Below are positions 8,222 to 17,174 of a DNA stretch of 64,000 bases, in pieces. The DNA lies in contig JAABRO010000062.1 of assembly GCA_011390885.1 (NCBI GenBank), positions 1 to 64,000 of the forward strand, given 5' to 3'. Under the pieces are notes generated by a model, which was not told where the DNA came from, did no database searches, and worked only from the letters and a program-made list of their open reading frames with translations. Made by a program: the position numbers and the translations under genes. The stretch's first letter is position 1. Each line of letters opens with the position of its first letter. The DNA is from Gemmatimonas sp. (lineage in GTDB: Bacteria; Gemmatimonadota; Gemmatimonadetes; Gemmatimonadales; Gemmatimonadaceae).

Positions 8222-10573
8222 TCACTGCACCGGGCGCAGCCGCCCCATCTGGTATTCCTTCGGCGGCGTGTTGCCCTGCAGGTGCTGCACGAAGTAGTCC
8301 CAGCGGCGGCGCATGATGTACGCGCCGTCGGCACCGAAGCCGTGGCGCGCATGCGGCAGCATGAGCAGGTCGAAATCCTTGTTCGCCTTCATGAGCGCAT
8401 CGGCCACGAGCAGCGAGTTGTACGGCGGCACGTTGTCGTCCATCATGCCGTGAATGAGGAACAGCTTGCCCTTGAGCTTGCTCGCGTGCGTCTGGTTGGC
8501 CTCGGCCGTGTAGTTGTCGCCGTTGCCGCTCTTCACCAGCAGCCCGTGGTAGCGCTCGCCCCAGTCGTCCTCGTAGTTGCGGTTGTCGTGGTTGCCGCTC
8601 TCCGAGATGCCCACCTTGAAGAAGTCGGGCGCCTGGAACATGGCCGCCGCCGTGGCGAAGCCGCCGCCCGAGTGGCCCCACATGCCCGCCTTGTCGATGT
8701 CGATGAAGCGGTAGCGCTGCGCGAGCTCCTTCATGCCGGCGACCTGGTCCGCGATGGTGTTGTCCCCCATGCGGCCGTAGTAGAAGTCGCGGAAGGTCTT
8801 GGAGCGCCCCGGCGTGCCCATGCCGTCGATCGCGACCACCACGAAGCCCAGCTCGGCCAGCGCCTGATGGTCGCTGCGCGCGGGCGAGAAGCTGCGCGAC
8901 CCCACGCTCCCCGACTGCGGGCCGGGGTAGATGTAGTTGATGATCGGGTACTTCTTCGTGGAGTCGAGCCGGCTCGGCGTGAACATGAGGCCGTAGATGT
9001 CCGTGCGGCCATCGCGCGCCTTCATGGTGACGGGCATGGGCGGCTTCCACCCCGTGGCCGTGAGGCGCGAGATGTCGGCGCGCTCGAGCTCGCGCACCAG
9101 GCGGCCCGTCATCGCGTCGCGCACCGTGGTGACCGGCGGCGTGGACGGGGTGCTGTACGTGTCGGTGAACCAGCGGCCGTCGGGCGAGAGCGCGATGGTG
9201 TGGTGCGCCGAGTCGGGCGTGAGCAGCGTGAGGCCGCTGCCGTCGAAGTTCACGCGGTAGAAGTGCTGGAAGTACGGATCGCGCCCCGCCTCACGCCCAA
9301 CCGCCGTGAACCAGATGCGGCGCGCCTTCTCGTCGATGCGCACGATCTCCGTCACGTTGCCCGTGCCGGTGGTGATGCGATTCTTGAGCGCGCCGGTGGT
9401 GAGGTCGTACAGGTAGAGGTGCGTCCAGTCGTCACGATCGGACCACCAGATGAGTTCGTTGCTGTTCGGCAGCACGCGCCAGAGGTCCTCCGGCAGCGAC
9501 GCGTCACCGATCTGCGTGGCGCTCTTCTCCTCGAGCACCGTGCGCACGGCACCGGTCTTCGCATCGGCGATGCGCAGCCAGGCCTGCTTGTGGTCGCGCG
9601 AGCTCGAGATGAACGCCACCTGCGAGCCGTCGGCCAACCACTGCAGGTCGCACAGGCCGCCGCCACAGGCGATGTGATCCGATACCGTGGAACGGTGCGC
9701 GTCGGGGGGCATCTGCAGGCGCGTCACGGAGGGCGTGCCCGCGTCGTCGAACGACACGAGCACGCGGCTGATGCGGAAGATCACGCTGTCGCCCGGCAGC
9801 GGGTAGCGCCACTGCTGCAGCTTCGGCGCGCCCACGTTCGTGCTCACGAGGTACATGTTCTGCACGCCGCGGCCGTCGTGCTGGAACGTGGCGAGCTGCT
9901 TGCCATCGGGCGACCAGCTCACCACCGGGTTGTCGTTGTGCACCCAACCGGCGTTGTTGGTCGCGTAGCCGAAGTCCTCGATGCCGTCGGTGGTGACTTG
10001 CGTCTCGGCGCCGCTGGCGAGGTCGCGCACCCACAGGTTGTAGTCGCGAATGAACACGGCGCGCTTGCCGTCGGGCGAGGTGCTGCTGTTCGGCGGCACC
10101 GCGGCGCGCGCGGCCGGTCGCGGTGCGGCGGCGCAGGTGTACGCGGCGAGGTCGCAGCGGTACGACTGCCCGCGCACGGCCACGGTGACGCTGCGCGCGT
10201 CGTCGGCGAGGTCGATCGTGGCGAACGGGAGCCGCGCGCCGTCCACGGCCGTGCCGGCAACGGTCGAGAGCGCGGCCGCGAGGCGCGTGTGGTCGAACGC
10301 CGCCGCGCGCGTGCGGCGCGCCGGGTTCACGAGCACGAACTCGCCGCCGGTCGCCGTGCTGGCGCGGTACCAGAAGCGGCCGCCGGAGAGCCACGTGGGG
10401 CGCCCCGCGGTGCCGGACACCAGCGGCGAGGTGAAGGGCGCGAGCATGCGCTCGGCGCGCTGGTAGTCGGCGTCGGTGAGCTGGACGGGTGCCTGCTGGG
10501 CCGAGAGGCTGACAGCGAGCGCACACGAGGAGAGGCCGGCGAACAGCACGGCCGCAGGACGGGATCGGAGCAT
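8222..10573 (-). CDS. Exported S9 family peptidase, dipeptidyl-peptidase IV-like
   Basis: 783 residues. The start ATG at 10573 begins a signal peptide ([20 protein letters not shown], cleaved after SAQ). Residues about 60-500 form the DPP-IV N-terminal beta-propeller. The alpha/beta-hydrolase domain carries the nucleophile motif GHSGGG (Ser near residue 633), Asp in MMDDNVPP (near 711) and His in ARHGFG (near 743). The GGGF continuation after the nucleophile and the downstream DDNVPP spacing are S9B/S9C-like. It should release Xaa-Pro or Xaa-Ala dipeptides from peptides in the periplasm or medium. It is the first gene of a two-gene unit with the M24 peptidase and is divergent from the nuclease-like lipoprotein gene. 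Confidence 0.92.
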   Translation of the reverse strand: MLRSRPAAVLFAGLSSCALAVSLSAQQAPVQLTDADYQRAERMLAPFTSPLVSGTAGRPTWLSGGRFWYRASTATGGEFVLVNPARRTRAAAFDHTRLAAALSTVAGTAVDGARLPFATIDLADDARSVTVAVRGQSYRCDLAAYTCAAAPRPAARAAVPPNSSTSPDGKRAVFIRDYNLWVRDLASGAETQVTTDGIEDFGYATNNAGWVHNDNPVVSWSPDGKQLATFQHDGRGVQNMYLVSTNVGAPKLQQWRYPLPGDSVIFRISRVLVSFDDAGTPSVTRLQMPPDAHRSTVSDHIACGGGLCDLQWLADGSQVAFISSSRDHKQAWLRIADAKTGAVRTVLEEKSATQIGDASLPEDLWRVLPNSNELIWWSDRDDWTHLYLYDLTTGALKNRITTGTGNVTEIVRIDEKARRIWFTAVGREAGRDPYFQHFYRVNFDGSGLTLLTPDSAHHTIALSPDGRWFTDTYSTPSTPPVTTVRDAMTGRLVRELERADISRLTATGWKPPMPVTMKARDGRTDIYGLMFTPSRLDSTKKYPIINYIYPGPQSGSVGSRSFSPARSDHQALAELGFVVVAIDGMGTPGRSKTFRDFYYGRMGDNTIADQVAGMKELAQRYRFIDIDKAGMWGHSGGGFATAAAMFQAPDFFKVGISESGNHDNRNYEDDWGERYHGLLVKSGNGDNYTAEANQTHASKLKGKLFLIHGMMDDNVPPYNSLLVADALMKANKDFDLLMLPHARHGFGADGAYIMRRRWDYFVQHLQGNTPPKEYQMGRLRPVQ

Positions 10574-10697
10574 GTCTCGATCGGGGCGTGAGGGTGAAGG
10601 CAACCTGCGAAATATGGGCCGCGGGTCCGGTGTCGTCACCACGCACGGTCACATGCGCCGAGTTGCCCGACGTGGGAGCGCCGGTTCGATTTCGCGC
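10574..10697. promoter_or_regulatory. Divergent intergenic region
   Basis: This 124-base gap separates the start of the S9 peptidase gene (leftward) from the start of the lipoprotein nuclease gene (rightward). It must hold both promoters. I see no convincing -35/-10 pair or operator; the stretch GCAACCTGCGAAATATGGG (10601-10619) is its only less GC-rich part. Confidence 0.35.
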
Positions 10698-12629
10698 ATG
10701 CCGCTCTTTCGTTCATCCCGCACGCGCCTGGTCGCGTGCCTCGTGGCGCCGCTCGTCACCGCATGCGCCGGCGCGTCCCGCACCGCCGGCCCGGCCGCGC
10801 CCCCTCCCGCCGTCGCCCCATGCGGCAGCGGGCTTACCGCGATCCCGTCCATCCAGGGCACCGGCAGCGCGTCTCCGCTGGCCGGGCGCACCGTGACTAC
10901 GTGGGGTGTCGTCGTGGGAGACTTCGAGGGGCCCGCGCCCGCCCTGGGCGGCTTCTACCTGCAGGACCCGAACGGCGACGGCGACCTCGCCACCTCCGAC
11001 GGGCTCTTCGTGGCGCACGCCGACGCCGACCGCGTGTCGCTGGGCGACGTGCTGCGCGTGTCCGGCACGGTCGAGGAGGCCAATGGGCAGACGCAGCTGT
11101 CCGCCGTGACCGCCCTGACCCAGTGCGCACGCGGCGCGACCGTCATCCCGACCGACGTGACGCTGCCCCTCGCCTCACCCGATGCACTCGAACGGGTCGA
11201 GGGCATGCTCGTGCGGCTGCCGCAGACGCTCACGGTGACCGAGCACTTCCAGCTCGGCCGCTTCGGGCAGGTGGTGCTGTCGTCGGGCGGCCGCCTGTGG
11301 CAGCCCACGCAGCGGCACGCACCCGGACCTGAAGCCAACGCGCTCGCCGAGGCCAACCGTCGCAATCGCCTCATCGTGGACGACGCGCACAACGGACAGA
11401 ACGCGGACCCGATCGTGTTCGGGCGCGGTGGCGCACCGCTCGCGGCCGCGAACCCGCTGCGCGGCGGCGACGAGGTGACCGGGCTCGTGGGCGTGCTCAC
11501 GCAGACGTGGGGCGGCCACGCATCGAGCGGCGTGGCCTACCGCGTGCGCCCGCTGCAGGCGCTCGGCGGCGGCACGCCCCGCTTCTCGGCGGCGAACGCA
11601 CGCGCCACCGCACCCGCCGCCGTGGGCGGCACGCTGCGCGTGAGCGCCTTCAATGTGCTCAACTACTTCAACACCTTCGGCGCGAACGGATGCGCGTTCG
11701 GCGAGGGCGGCGCGCCGTCCGACTGTCGCGGCGCCGCCAGCGCGAGCGACTTCGAACGGCAGGCGGCGAAGATCGTGGCCGCGATCGTGGCGCTCGACGC
11801 CGACATCCTCGGCATCATGGAGATCGAGAACGACGGCTACGGCACCGGAAGCGCGATCGCCGACCTCGTGCGTCGCCTCGATGCCGCGACCGCACCCGGC
11901 ACGTACGCCTACCTGAACGCCGACGCGCGCGCCGGCACGCGCAACGCGCTCGGCACCGACGCGATCAAGGTGGGACTGCTCTACAAGCCGGCGCGCGTGT
12001 CGCCCGCGGGGAAGACGGCGGTGCTCGCCACGACGGCCTTCGTGAACGGCGATGACACGCGACCGCGCGGTCGTCCGTCGCTGGTGCAGGCGTTTGCGCA
12101 GCCGGACGGCGAGGTGCTGGTGGTGAGCGTGAATCACTTCAAGAGCAAGAGCGGCGGCTGCGACGTACCCGATGCGCGCGACCTGCAGGGCAACTGCAAC
12201 GCGGTGCGCACCGCTGCTGCGCGCGAACTCGCCGCCTACCTGGCCACCGATCCCACCGGCACCGGCGACCCGGACGTGCTGCTGCTCGGCGACCTGAACG
12301 CCTACGCGATGGAAGACCCGGTGACCACGCTGCTGGCGCGTGGCTTCACCAACCTCGAGAGCGTGCGCCACGCCGACAGCTACTCGTACGGCTTCGACGG
12401 CCAGTGGGGCAGCCTCGACCACGCCCTCGCGAGCGCGTCACTGGCCGCACAGGTCACGGGCGTGACCACCTGGCACATCAACGCCGACGAACCGCCGGTG
12501 CTCGGCTACGAGACCGCGTTCAAGAGCGCGGCACAGCGCGCGACGCTGTACGCGCCGGACCCCTTCCGCAGCTCGGACCATGATCCGGTGCTGGTGGGGA
12601 TCAGGCTGGGGCGGTCAGCAACTCCCTGA
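10698..12629 (+). CDS. Lipoprotein endonuclease/exonuclease/phosphatase (ExeM/NucH-like)
   Basis: 643 residues. The ATG at 10698 gives a lipoprotein signal with lipobox VTAC, so the protein is probably membrane-anchored and faces the periplasm or exterior. Residues about 45-225 look like the OB-fold-type domain that precedes the catalytic domain in extracellular nucleases of the ExeM/NucH group (LAGRTVTTWGVVVGDF, FYLQDPNGDGD). The EEP catalytic domain covers about 310-640. It has ILGIMEIEND (metal-binding Glu near 373), NHFKSKSGGCD, LLLGDLNAY (Asp/Asn near 531) and SSDHDPVLVG (catalytic His near 627). Members are secreted DNases, often linked to biofilm DNA or phosphate scavenging. Substrate here is not proven; a phosphodiesterase or phosphatase acting on another substrate is possible. 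Confidence 0.83.
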   Translation: MPLFRSSRTRLVACLVAPLVTACAGASRTAGPAAPPPAVAPCGSGLTAIPSIQGTGSASPLAGRTVTTWGVVVGDFEGPAPALGGFYLQDPNGDGDLATSDGLFVAHADADRVSLGDVLRVSGTVEEANGQTQLSAVTALTQCARGATVIPTDVTLPLASPDALERVEGMLVRLPQTLTVTEHFQLGRFGQVVLSSGGRLWQPTQRHAPGPEANALAEANRRNRLIVDDAHNGQNADPIVFGRGGAPLAAANPLRGGDEVTGLVGVLTQTWGGHASSGVAYRVRPLQALGGGTPRFSAANARATAPAAVGGTLRVSAFNVLNYFNTFGANGCAFGEGGAPSDCRGAASASDFERQAAKIVAAIVALDADILGIMEIENDGYGTGSAIADLVRRLDAATAPGTYAYLNADARAGTRNALGTDAIKVGLLYKPARVSPAGKTAVLATTAFVNGDDTRPRGRPSLVQAFAQPDGEVLVVSVNHFKSKSGGCDVPDARDLQGNCNAVRTAAARELAAYLATDPTGTGDPDVLLLGDLNAYAMEDPVTTLLARGFTNLESVRHADSYSYGFDGQWGSLDHALASASLAAQVTGVTTWHINADEPPVLGYETAFKSAAQRATLYAPDPFRSSDHDPVLVGIRLGRSATP

Positions 12630-12727
12630 CGGCAACTCGGCGAAACGCCGACCAACGACGGTGCGATGCGCGCGTCTCCCCATGTGAAGCACGACCTTCG
12701 CGTCTGTTCACGTCTTCGGAGCACATC

Positions 12728-13213
12728 ATGCGGTCTCCCATCGTTCCCCTCGCGCTCCTCCTGCTCGCCGCCTGCGGCGACGGTGCCACCACCGCGCCCG
12801 AGCCGGCCCCCGCCGCAACGCTCACGCCGGCCATCGAGGCCGCGCTCGGGAGCGCGCTGCTCGACGAATGGCATGCCGAGTCGATTTACCGGCGGGTGCT
12901 CGCCGACCACGGGGATGTCCTGCCCTTCCGCAACATCGTGCAGGCCGAGCAGCGCCACGCCACGGCGATCCAGTCGCTGCTCACCTCGCGTGCGCTGGCG
13001 ATCCCCGCGAATCCGTGGACGCTCGACAACGTGCCGCGATTCGTGTCGGTGAGCGCGGCCTGCGCCGCGGCGGCCGACGCCGAGATCGCGAACATCGCGC
13101 TCTACGACCAGTTCATGGCGCTCGCACTGCCCGACGACGTGCGCACCGTGTTCACCGCCAACCGGCGGGCCTCGCTCGACCAGCACCTGCCCGCGTTCGA
13201 GCGCTGTCGCTGA
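12728..13213 (+). CDS. DUF2202 ferritin-like lipoprotein
   Basis: 161 residues. The signal peptide ends in lipobox LLAAC. The mature part is predicted all-helical, with the ferritin-like metal-binding pattern: DEWHAESIYRRV (about 45-56), EQRHATAIQSLL (about 75-86), and a later helix pair with DAEIANIALYDQFM and a closing His (DQHLPAFERC). This layout of Glu and ExxH motifs matches DUF2202, whose members are small ferritin-like proteins of uncertain physiological role, possibly iron or oxidative-stress related. The gene stands alone, 98 bases after the nuclease gene in the same direction. A GGAG lies nine bases before the ATG. A strong hairpin follows the stop. Confidence 0.8.
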   Translation: MRSPIVPLALLLLAACGDGATTAPEPAPAATLTPAIEAALGSALLDEWHAESIYRRVLADHGDVLPFRNIVQAEQRHATAIQSLLTSRALAIPANPWTLDNVPRFVSVSAACAAAADAEIANIALYDQFMALALPDDVRTVFTANRRASLDQHLPAFERCR

Positions 13214-13220
13214 CGCGACC

Positions 13221-13247
13221 GGCCGGCGCGCCCGAGGCGCGCCGGCC
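13221..13247. terminator. Perfect hairpin between convergent genes (copy 1)
   Basis: A 12-bp perfect stem with a 3-base CGA loop starts seven bases after the DUF2202 stop. It lies between convergent genes, so it could terminate both strands. There is no T-tract on either side, so it is not a textbook intrinsic terminator. The identical sequence recurs at 14492-14518. Confidence 0.65.
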
Positions 13248-13313
13248 GCATCAGGTCGGAAGCTGCCGCCCCGGAGCACGGCGTGCGTCACCCGCCTGCT
13301 CCGTGCTCGTTTG

Positions 13314-13916
13314 TCAGCGCGGCGACGGCCAGAAGCGCACACCCAGCCGTACGTTCGTGCTGGTCGCGTCGACGTCCTGGTACGGAAACGAGACCCCATT
13401 CGCCGTCCAATCGGAGAAGCTGCCGAAGCTGTACGCGGCACCGATGTCGAGCGCGAGCCGCGGCGTGAAGAACACCTGCACACCGCCGCCGATCGTGATC
13501 CCCGCGCTGCTCGCCTTGAGCGTCACCGTGTCGAAACCGTCGCTGACATCGGCACTGATCTGTCGTCCGGCGACCGCGCCTTCGATGTAGGGGCGGGCCT
13601 GCTTGTCCGTACCGCGGAAGAGGTAGCGCAGGCCGAGGTCCGCCTGCCCGAGGGTGTACTCGATGTCCGAGTCGATGGTCGACCCATTGATGCCGAGGAA
13701 CGCGGTCAGTCGCGGCGTGAACCCCCAGCCGAGTTCGAGGTTGAGGCCACCACCGTTCTCCGTCACCGTGGTGTTGTCGAAGTTGGTCGAGACGGCGGTT
13801 CCCAGCAGCCCGCCGCCGATCGTGAAGCCCGTGGCGGGCGAACGGACCTCCTGCGCGGGCAGGCGAACAGCGACGAGGACGGTCATCGCGACGAGCGTGG
13901 TGAGCGGTCGGATCAT
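13314..13916 (-). CDS. Outer-membrane beta-barrel protein (OmpA/OmpW-like fold)
   Basis: 200 residues from ATG 13916. A signal peptide (IRPLTTLVAMTVLVAVRLPAQ) is followed by alternating hydrophobic beta-strands with the Gly-rich starts typical of 8-stranded barrels (FTIGGGLLGTAV, GGGLNLELGWGF, RPYIEGAVAGRQI, GITIGGGVQVFF). The chain ends in aromatic-containing RLGVRFWPSPR. It looks like the broad outer-membrane protein beta-barrel domain family. Function is not inferable. It is divergent from the small lipoprotein gene at 14068, with a notable dyad between them. Confidence 0.72.
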   Translation of the reverse strand: MIRPLTTLVAMTVLVAVRLPAQEVRSPATGFTIGGGLLGTAVSTNFDNTTVTENGGGLNLELGWGFTPRLTAFLGINGSTIDSDIEYTLGQADLGLRYLFRGTDKQARPYIEGAVAGRQISADVSDGFDTVTLKASSAGITIGGGVQVFFTPRLALDIGAAYSFGSFSDWTANGVSFPYQDVDATSTNVRLGVRFWPSPR

Positions 13917-13988
13917 GCAGCAGCTCCAGAAAGGGTGGGTACCTGCGAGCCTCTGCTCGCCGGGCGGTGACGGGAGCATGGGGGCGGG

Positions 13989-14021
13989 GTCTGACAGCGC
14001 CGTCGTGCGGCAGTGTCAGAC
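13989..14021. promoter_or_regulatory. Imperfect 33-base dyad in a divergent intergenic region
   Basis: GTCTGACA at 13989-13996 is mirrored exactly by TGTCAGAC at 14014-14021, with an inner GCCG/CGGC pair separated by a symmetric mismatch. It sits between the divergent starts of the beta-barrel gene (13916) and the lipoprotein gene (14068), 47 bases before the latter. It could be an operator for both promoters or a 5'-leader hairpin of the lipoprotein mRNA. Only the symmetry is observed. Confidence 0.45.
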
Positions 14022-14067
14022 CGTCCCGCGATCATGGCGGCTCACCCTTCCCTCTCCGGAGTCGCCG

Positions 14068-14484
14068 ATGCGCCCGTTCGCCTCACTGCTGCTGGTCCTC
14101 GCAGCCGCCGCCTGCGTGTCCACCAACGCAACCATGCTCAACCCGACCCCACAAGCGCGGGCGAAAGTACCGCCGGCGCAGGTCCGCATCTATCGCACGC
14201 TCGACCAGGTCACAGGGCGATACGAGGAGATCGCGCTGCTCAATGCCACCGGCGAGAGCAACTGGACCAACGAGCAGGGCATGCTCGAATCCATGCGCAA
14301 TAAGGCGGGAGACGTCGGCGCCAACGCGATCGTGCTCGACGCGATCGCCGAGGCCGGCGCAGGCGCGAAGGTCGCCGCCGCAGTCTTCGGCACCGGGACG
14401 CAGCGCAAGGGCCGCGCGATCGCGATCTTCGTGTTCCCGGACTCCGCACGAGCCAGCGGAACCGACTCGCTGCTCCGGCGCTGA
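14068..14484 (+). CDS. Small lipoprotein of unknown function (RcsF/DUF4156-like pattern)
   Basis: 138 residues from ATG 14068; CTCCGGAG lies upstream. The signal peptide ends with lipobox AAAC. The mature domain has the pattern VRIYRTLDQVTGRYEEIALL, then MLESMRNKAGDVGANAIVLD, reminiscent of the small alpha/beta fold seen in RcsF- and DUF4156-type lipoproteins (a strand pair, then a helix ending in GANAI). A C-terminal strand follows (RAIAIFVFPD). I cannot assign a role. It ends seven bases before the second copy of the 27-base hairpin and converges on the M14 peptidase gene. Confidence 0.65.
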   Translation: MRPFASLLLVLAAAACVSTNATMLNPTPQARAKVPPAQVRIYRTLDQVTGRYEEIALLNATGESNWTNEQGMLESMRNKAGDVGANAIVLDAIAEAGAGAKVAAAVFGTGTQRKGRAIAIFVFPDSARASGTDSLLRR

Positions 14485-14491
14485 CACCACC

Positions 14492-14518
14492 GGCCGGCGC
14501 GCCCGAGGCGCGCCGGCC
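14492..14518. terminator. Perfect hairpin between convergent genes (copy 2)
   Basis: Same 12-bp stem and CGA loop as the hairpin at 13221-13247, again seven bases after the stop of a rightward gene and again between convergent genes (the M14 peptidase gene stop is at 14527). Three bases before each copy are also shared (ACC). It probably acts as a bidirectional transcription end or mRNA 3' stabiliser. Confidence 0.65.
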
Positions 14519-14526
14519 AGTTGCGC

Positions 14527-17151
14527 TCAGAAGCTCCCGCCCAGGAACACCGCGTTCGCGAACAGCGCGAGATGTCCGCGCCACAGATCGCGGAAGTTGG
14601 GATCGTGCGCGAACGCGATCACGCGCCCGCTGCCCACGCGCTCGGTCCAGAGCGCCGGCGTGCCGGCAAGTCGCGCCGGCGACTCGGGCCACAGGTAGCC
14701 CGCGAGGCGCAGCCGCTCACGAGGCGCGTAGCGCAGCACCACTTCGCCCGGCCGCACGTCGCGCGGCGCGGCGAACACGCGCGCACCGCTCACCGGCACC
14801 GCCCACTCGGTGGTGCGCACGCCCGCCAGCAGCGGCGACAGCGTGTCAGCGAGCGCCCGCACGATGGCGCCAGGGTTGTTGGTGGGCAGCGGCGCACCGG
14901 TCGCTCCGCTGTCGCGTCCGGCAGCCGCCGGACGGAAGCGCGACAGCCCCGAGCGCTCGCTCGCCAGCCACGCCGAGGCGTTCTCCAACGTGATGAGCAC
15001 ACCGCCACGACGCACCCAGCGCTGCAGCTCGGCGAGTCCGTCGGCACCGAGCGCACCGTCCACCCCACCAGCCGACGGGATCACGAGCACCTCGAACTCG
15101 TCGAGCATGCCCCCCGCCACGGAGCCCGCCGAGATCCCCGACACCGGGTAGCCGATGCGCTCGTCGAACTGGTACCACGCAAAGCCGTAGGCATTGCCGT
15201 TCACCGGCGCGCCGCCCAGCATGGCCACGCGCGGCGCGCGCACCGGGATCACGGAGTTGGAGCCGAGGTCGGTGCCCTCGTCCACCGCGCCGGTCATGAG
15301 CGCGCTCACCGTGGCACCGGCCGCGTCGGCGAGACGATTCACGGTGCCATGCAGCGACTCATCGTTGCCCGCCACGCGCGCAATGAATGCGCCCTGCGGG
15401 AACGACTCGCCCCCCACGCGGAACGCCTTCTGCGCGTACACCACGCGCACACCCGCACTCAGCAGCTCGGCGAGCAGCCGCACCGAGGCATCGCTGCCCG
15501 GCGCGAACGCGTAGCCGTGCTTCGCGATCGCCATGGTACGCATCATGTCGCGGCGCGGCACCTCGGTGATGAGCGTGCCCCCCGCGATCGCCGCGCGCGA
15601 GCCGTACGCCGTGACACGGTGCACGAGCGGCAGCGACCACGCCGTCACGTCGTAGAAGCGGCTGCTCGCGCCGGTGCGCCGGCTCGCGAGCTCCTCGGCA
15701 ATGAACGACGAGTCGAGCGGCGAATCGGGCTCGAGCAGCGCGGAGGCGAGCATGCCCTGCGGCTGCGCGAGGTCCACGAGGTAGGCGCCACCCGCCGTGC
15801 GCGCGCGCGTCACGCTGCCGCCCGCGTAGCGCTCACCACTCGCGATCTCCACGGGCGTCTCACTGTAGCGCACGGCGATGCGGTTGGAGAGCAGCTGCGC
15901 CACGAGCGAATCCGCGCGCCCGGCGGCATCGCGCTCGAGCACCACCGTGCGCAGCACGCCGCGCCCCGGCGTGCGCAGCGGCACCTGGCGCGTGGCCACG
16001 AAGTCGCGCAGGCGCGCCGTGCGCTGCTCCGCCGTCACGGTGAGCGTCGCGATGCTCGTGGTGTAGTGGTTGCGTGCCGCATCGTGCAGCGTGAGCACGG
16101 TGCCGTCGGTGCGGCGGATCGCGCCGGCACCGCTCGATGCCTGCTCGTACGTCATGCCCACCGATCCCAGCAGGCTCGGCCACGAGATGCCGTAACCGGG
16201 CCAGAACTCGTCGTACCCTTCGCGCCGGAAGTAGGGCAGCCCCTGCGCGTCGAACGCGGCCGCGTTGCCGGCGGCGTAGCGGTTCCACCAGTCGAGCACC
16301 TGCGGCGGCGCGTTCTTGTTCACCGGCTCCATCGGCGGCGAGAAGAAGTACGTGCTGTTGGAGCCCATCTCGTGCAGGTCCACCGCCACGTGTGGCCACC
16401 ACGCCCAGAAACCGCTCACCCGCGCGCGCGTTTCCGGGTGCGAGTGGATGAACCAGTCGCGATTGAGGTCGAAGTGGTAGTGGCTGGTGCGCGCGCCGGG
16501 CCACGCGCCCTGGTGCGCGAGCGTGCCCGGCGTGCTCGGCACGCCCCACTTGCTGCGGGCGCGCATCACGTCCTGCGCGTGCCGCTCGTGCCCGTCCGGA
16601 TTCTGGATCGGGTCGATGAGCGTGACCACGCTGTCGAGCAGCAGGCGCGTGCGCGCGTCGGTGCCGGCCGCGAGTTGGTACGCCGTGGCGAGCGAGGCCT
16701 CGGTGCCGGAGGCTTCGTTGCCGTGCACGGTGTAGCCGAGCCACGCGATGGCCGGCATGCGCGGCACGATCGCGTCCACCTCGGCGGGCGACGTGCGATC
16801 GGGATAGGCAAGCGCCTCGGCGTCACGCTTGATCGCGTCGAGCCGGCGGATGTTCTCCGGGCTCGACACGATGAGCAGCAGCACTTCGCGCCCTTCGTAG
16901 GTGTGTCCGAGCGTGTCGAGCCGCACGCGATCGCTGCTGCGCGCGAGCGCCTCGAAGTACTGGTGCACCTTGTGGTGCGGCGTGAAGCGCGCGCCCACCG
17001 CATAGCCGAGCACCGACTCTGGCGTGGGAACCGCGGGGTCGAACTGACCGGCGGGGTTGAAGGCGTGCTGGGCGCCGGCGGATGCGGTCGCGAGCAGCGA
17101 GCACACCGACAGCGCGCCCAGGGCGCGAGCCGAGGCGAGGTGACGAAGCAT
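14527..17151 (-). CDS. Exported M14 family zinc carboxypeptidase
   Basis: 874 residues with a signal peptide (about 1-27, ending ASAGAQ). The N-terminal third is the M14 catalytic domain. YEGREVLLLIVSSPEN leads to YTVHGNEASGTE, which supplies the zinc ligands His and Glu near residue 140. IDPIQNPDGHERH gives the conserved NPDG, and VAVDLHEMGSNSTYFF (near 256) gives the third ligand His. The remaining 550 residues include a DJ-1/glutamine-amidotransferase-like C-terminal part (YPVSGISAGSVAGGMLDEFE) typical of long bacterial M14 proteins in this group. It should cleave C-terminal residues from peptides outside the cytoplasm. It is last in a leftward unit with the GNAT and DUF411 genes (23- and 14-base gaps). 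Confidence 0.88.
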   Translation of the reverse strand: MLRHLASARALGALSVCSLLATASAGAQHAFNPAGQFDPAVPTPESVLGYAVGARFTPHHKVHQYFEALARSSDRVRLDTLGHTYEGREVLLLIVSSPENIRRLDAIKRDAEALAYPDRTSPAEVDAIVPRMPAIAWLGYTVHGNEASGTEASLATAYQLAAGTDARTRLLLDSVVTLIDPIQNPDGHERHAQDVMRARSKWGVPSTPGTLAHQGAWPGARTSHYHFDLNRDWFIHSHPETRARVSGFWAWWPHVAVDLHEMGSNSTYFFSPPMEPVNKNAPPQVLDWWNRYAAGNAAAFDAQGLPYFRREGYDEFWPGYGISWPSLLGSVGMTYEQASSGAGAIRRTDGTVLTLHDAARNHYTTSIATLTVTAEQRTARLRDFVATRQVPLRTPGRGVLRTVVLERDAAGRADSLVAQLLSNRIAVRYSETPVEIASGERYAGGSVTRARTAGGAYLVDLAQPQGMLASALLEPDSPLDSSFIAEELASRRTGASSRFYDVTAWSLPLVHRVTAYGSRAAIAGGTLITEVPRRDMMRTMAIAKHGYAFAPGSDASVRLLAELLSAGVRVVYAQKAFRVGGESFPQGAFIARVAGNDESLHGTVNRLADAAGATVSALMTGAVDEGTDLGSNSVIPVRAPRVAMLGGAPVNGNAYGFAWYQFDERIGYPVSGISAGSVAGGMLDEFEVLVIPSAGGVDGALGADGLAELQRWVRRGGVLITLENASAWLASERSGLSRFRPAAAGRDSGATGAPLPTNNPGAIVRALADTLSPLLAGVRTTEWAVPVSGARVFAAPRDVRPGEVVLRYAPRERLRLAGYLWPESPARLAGTPALWTERVGSGRVIAFAHDPNFRDLWRGHLALFANAVFLGGSF

Positions 17152-17174
17152 GGACAGGGTCGCGAAGGTGGAGG

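Noticed and set aside
8282..10591. Open frame of 769 codons on the plus strand over the S9 peptidase
   Set aside because: Antisense to a gene with an intact triad; Val/Arg/His repeats only.
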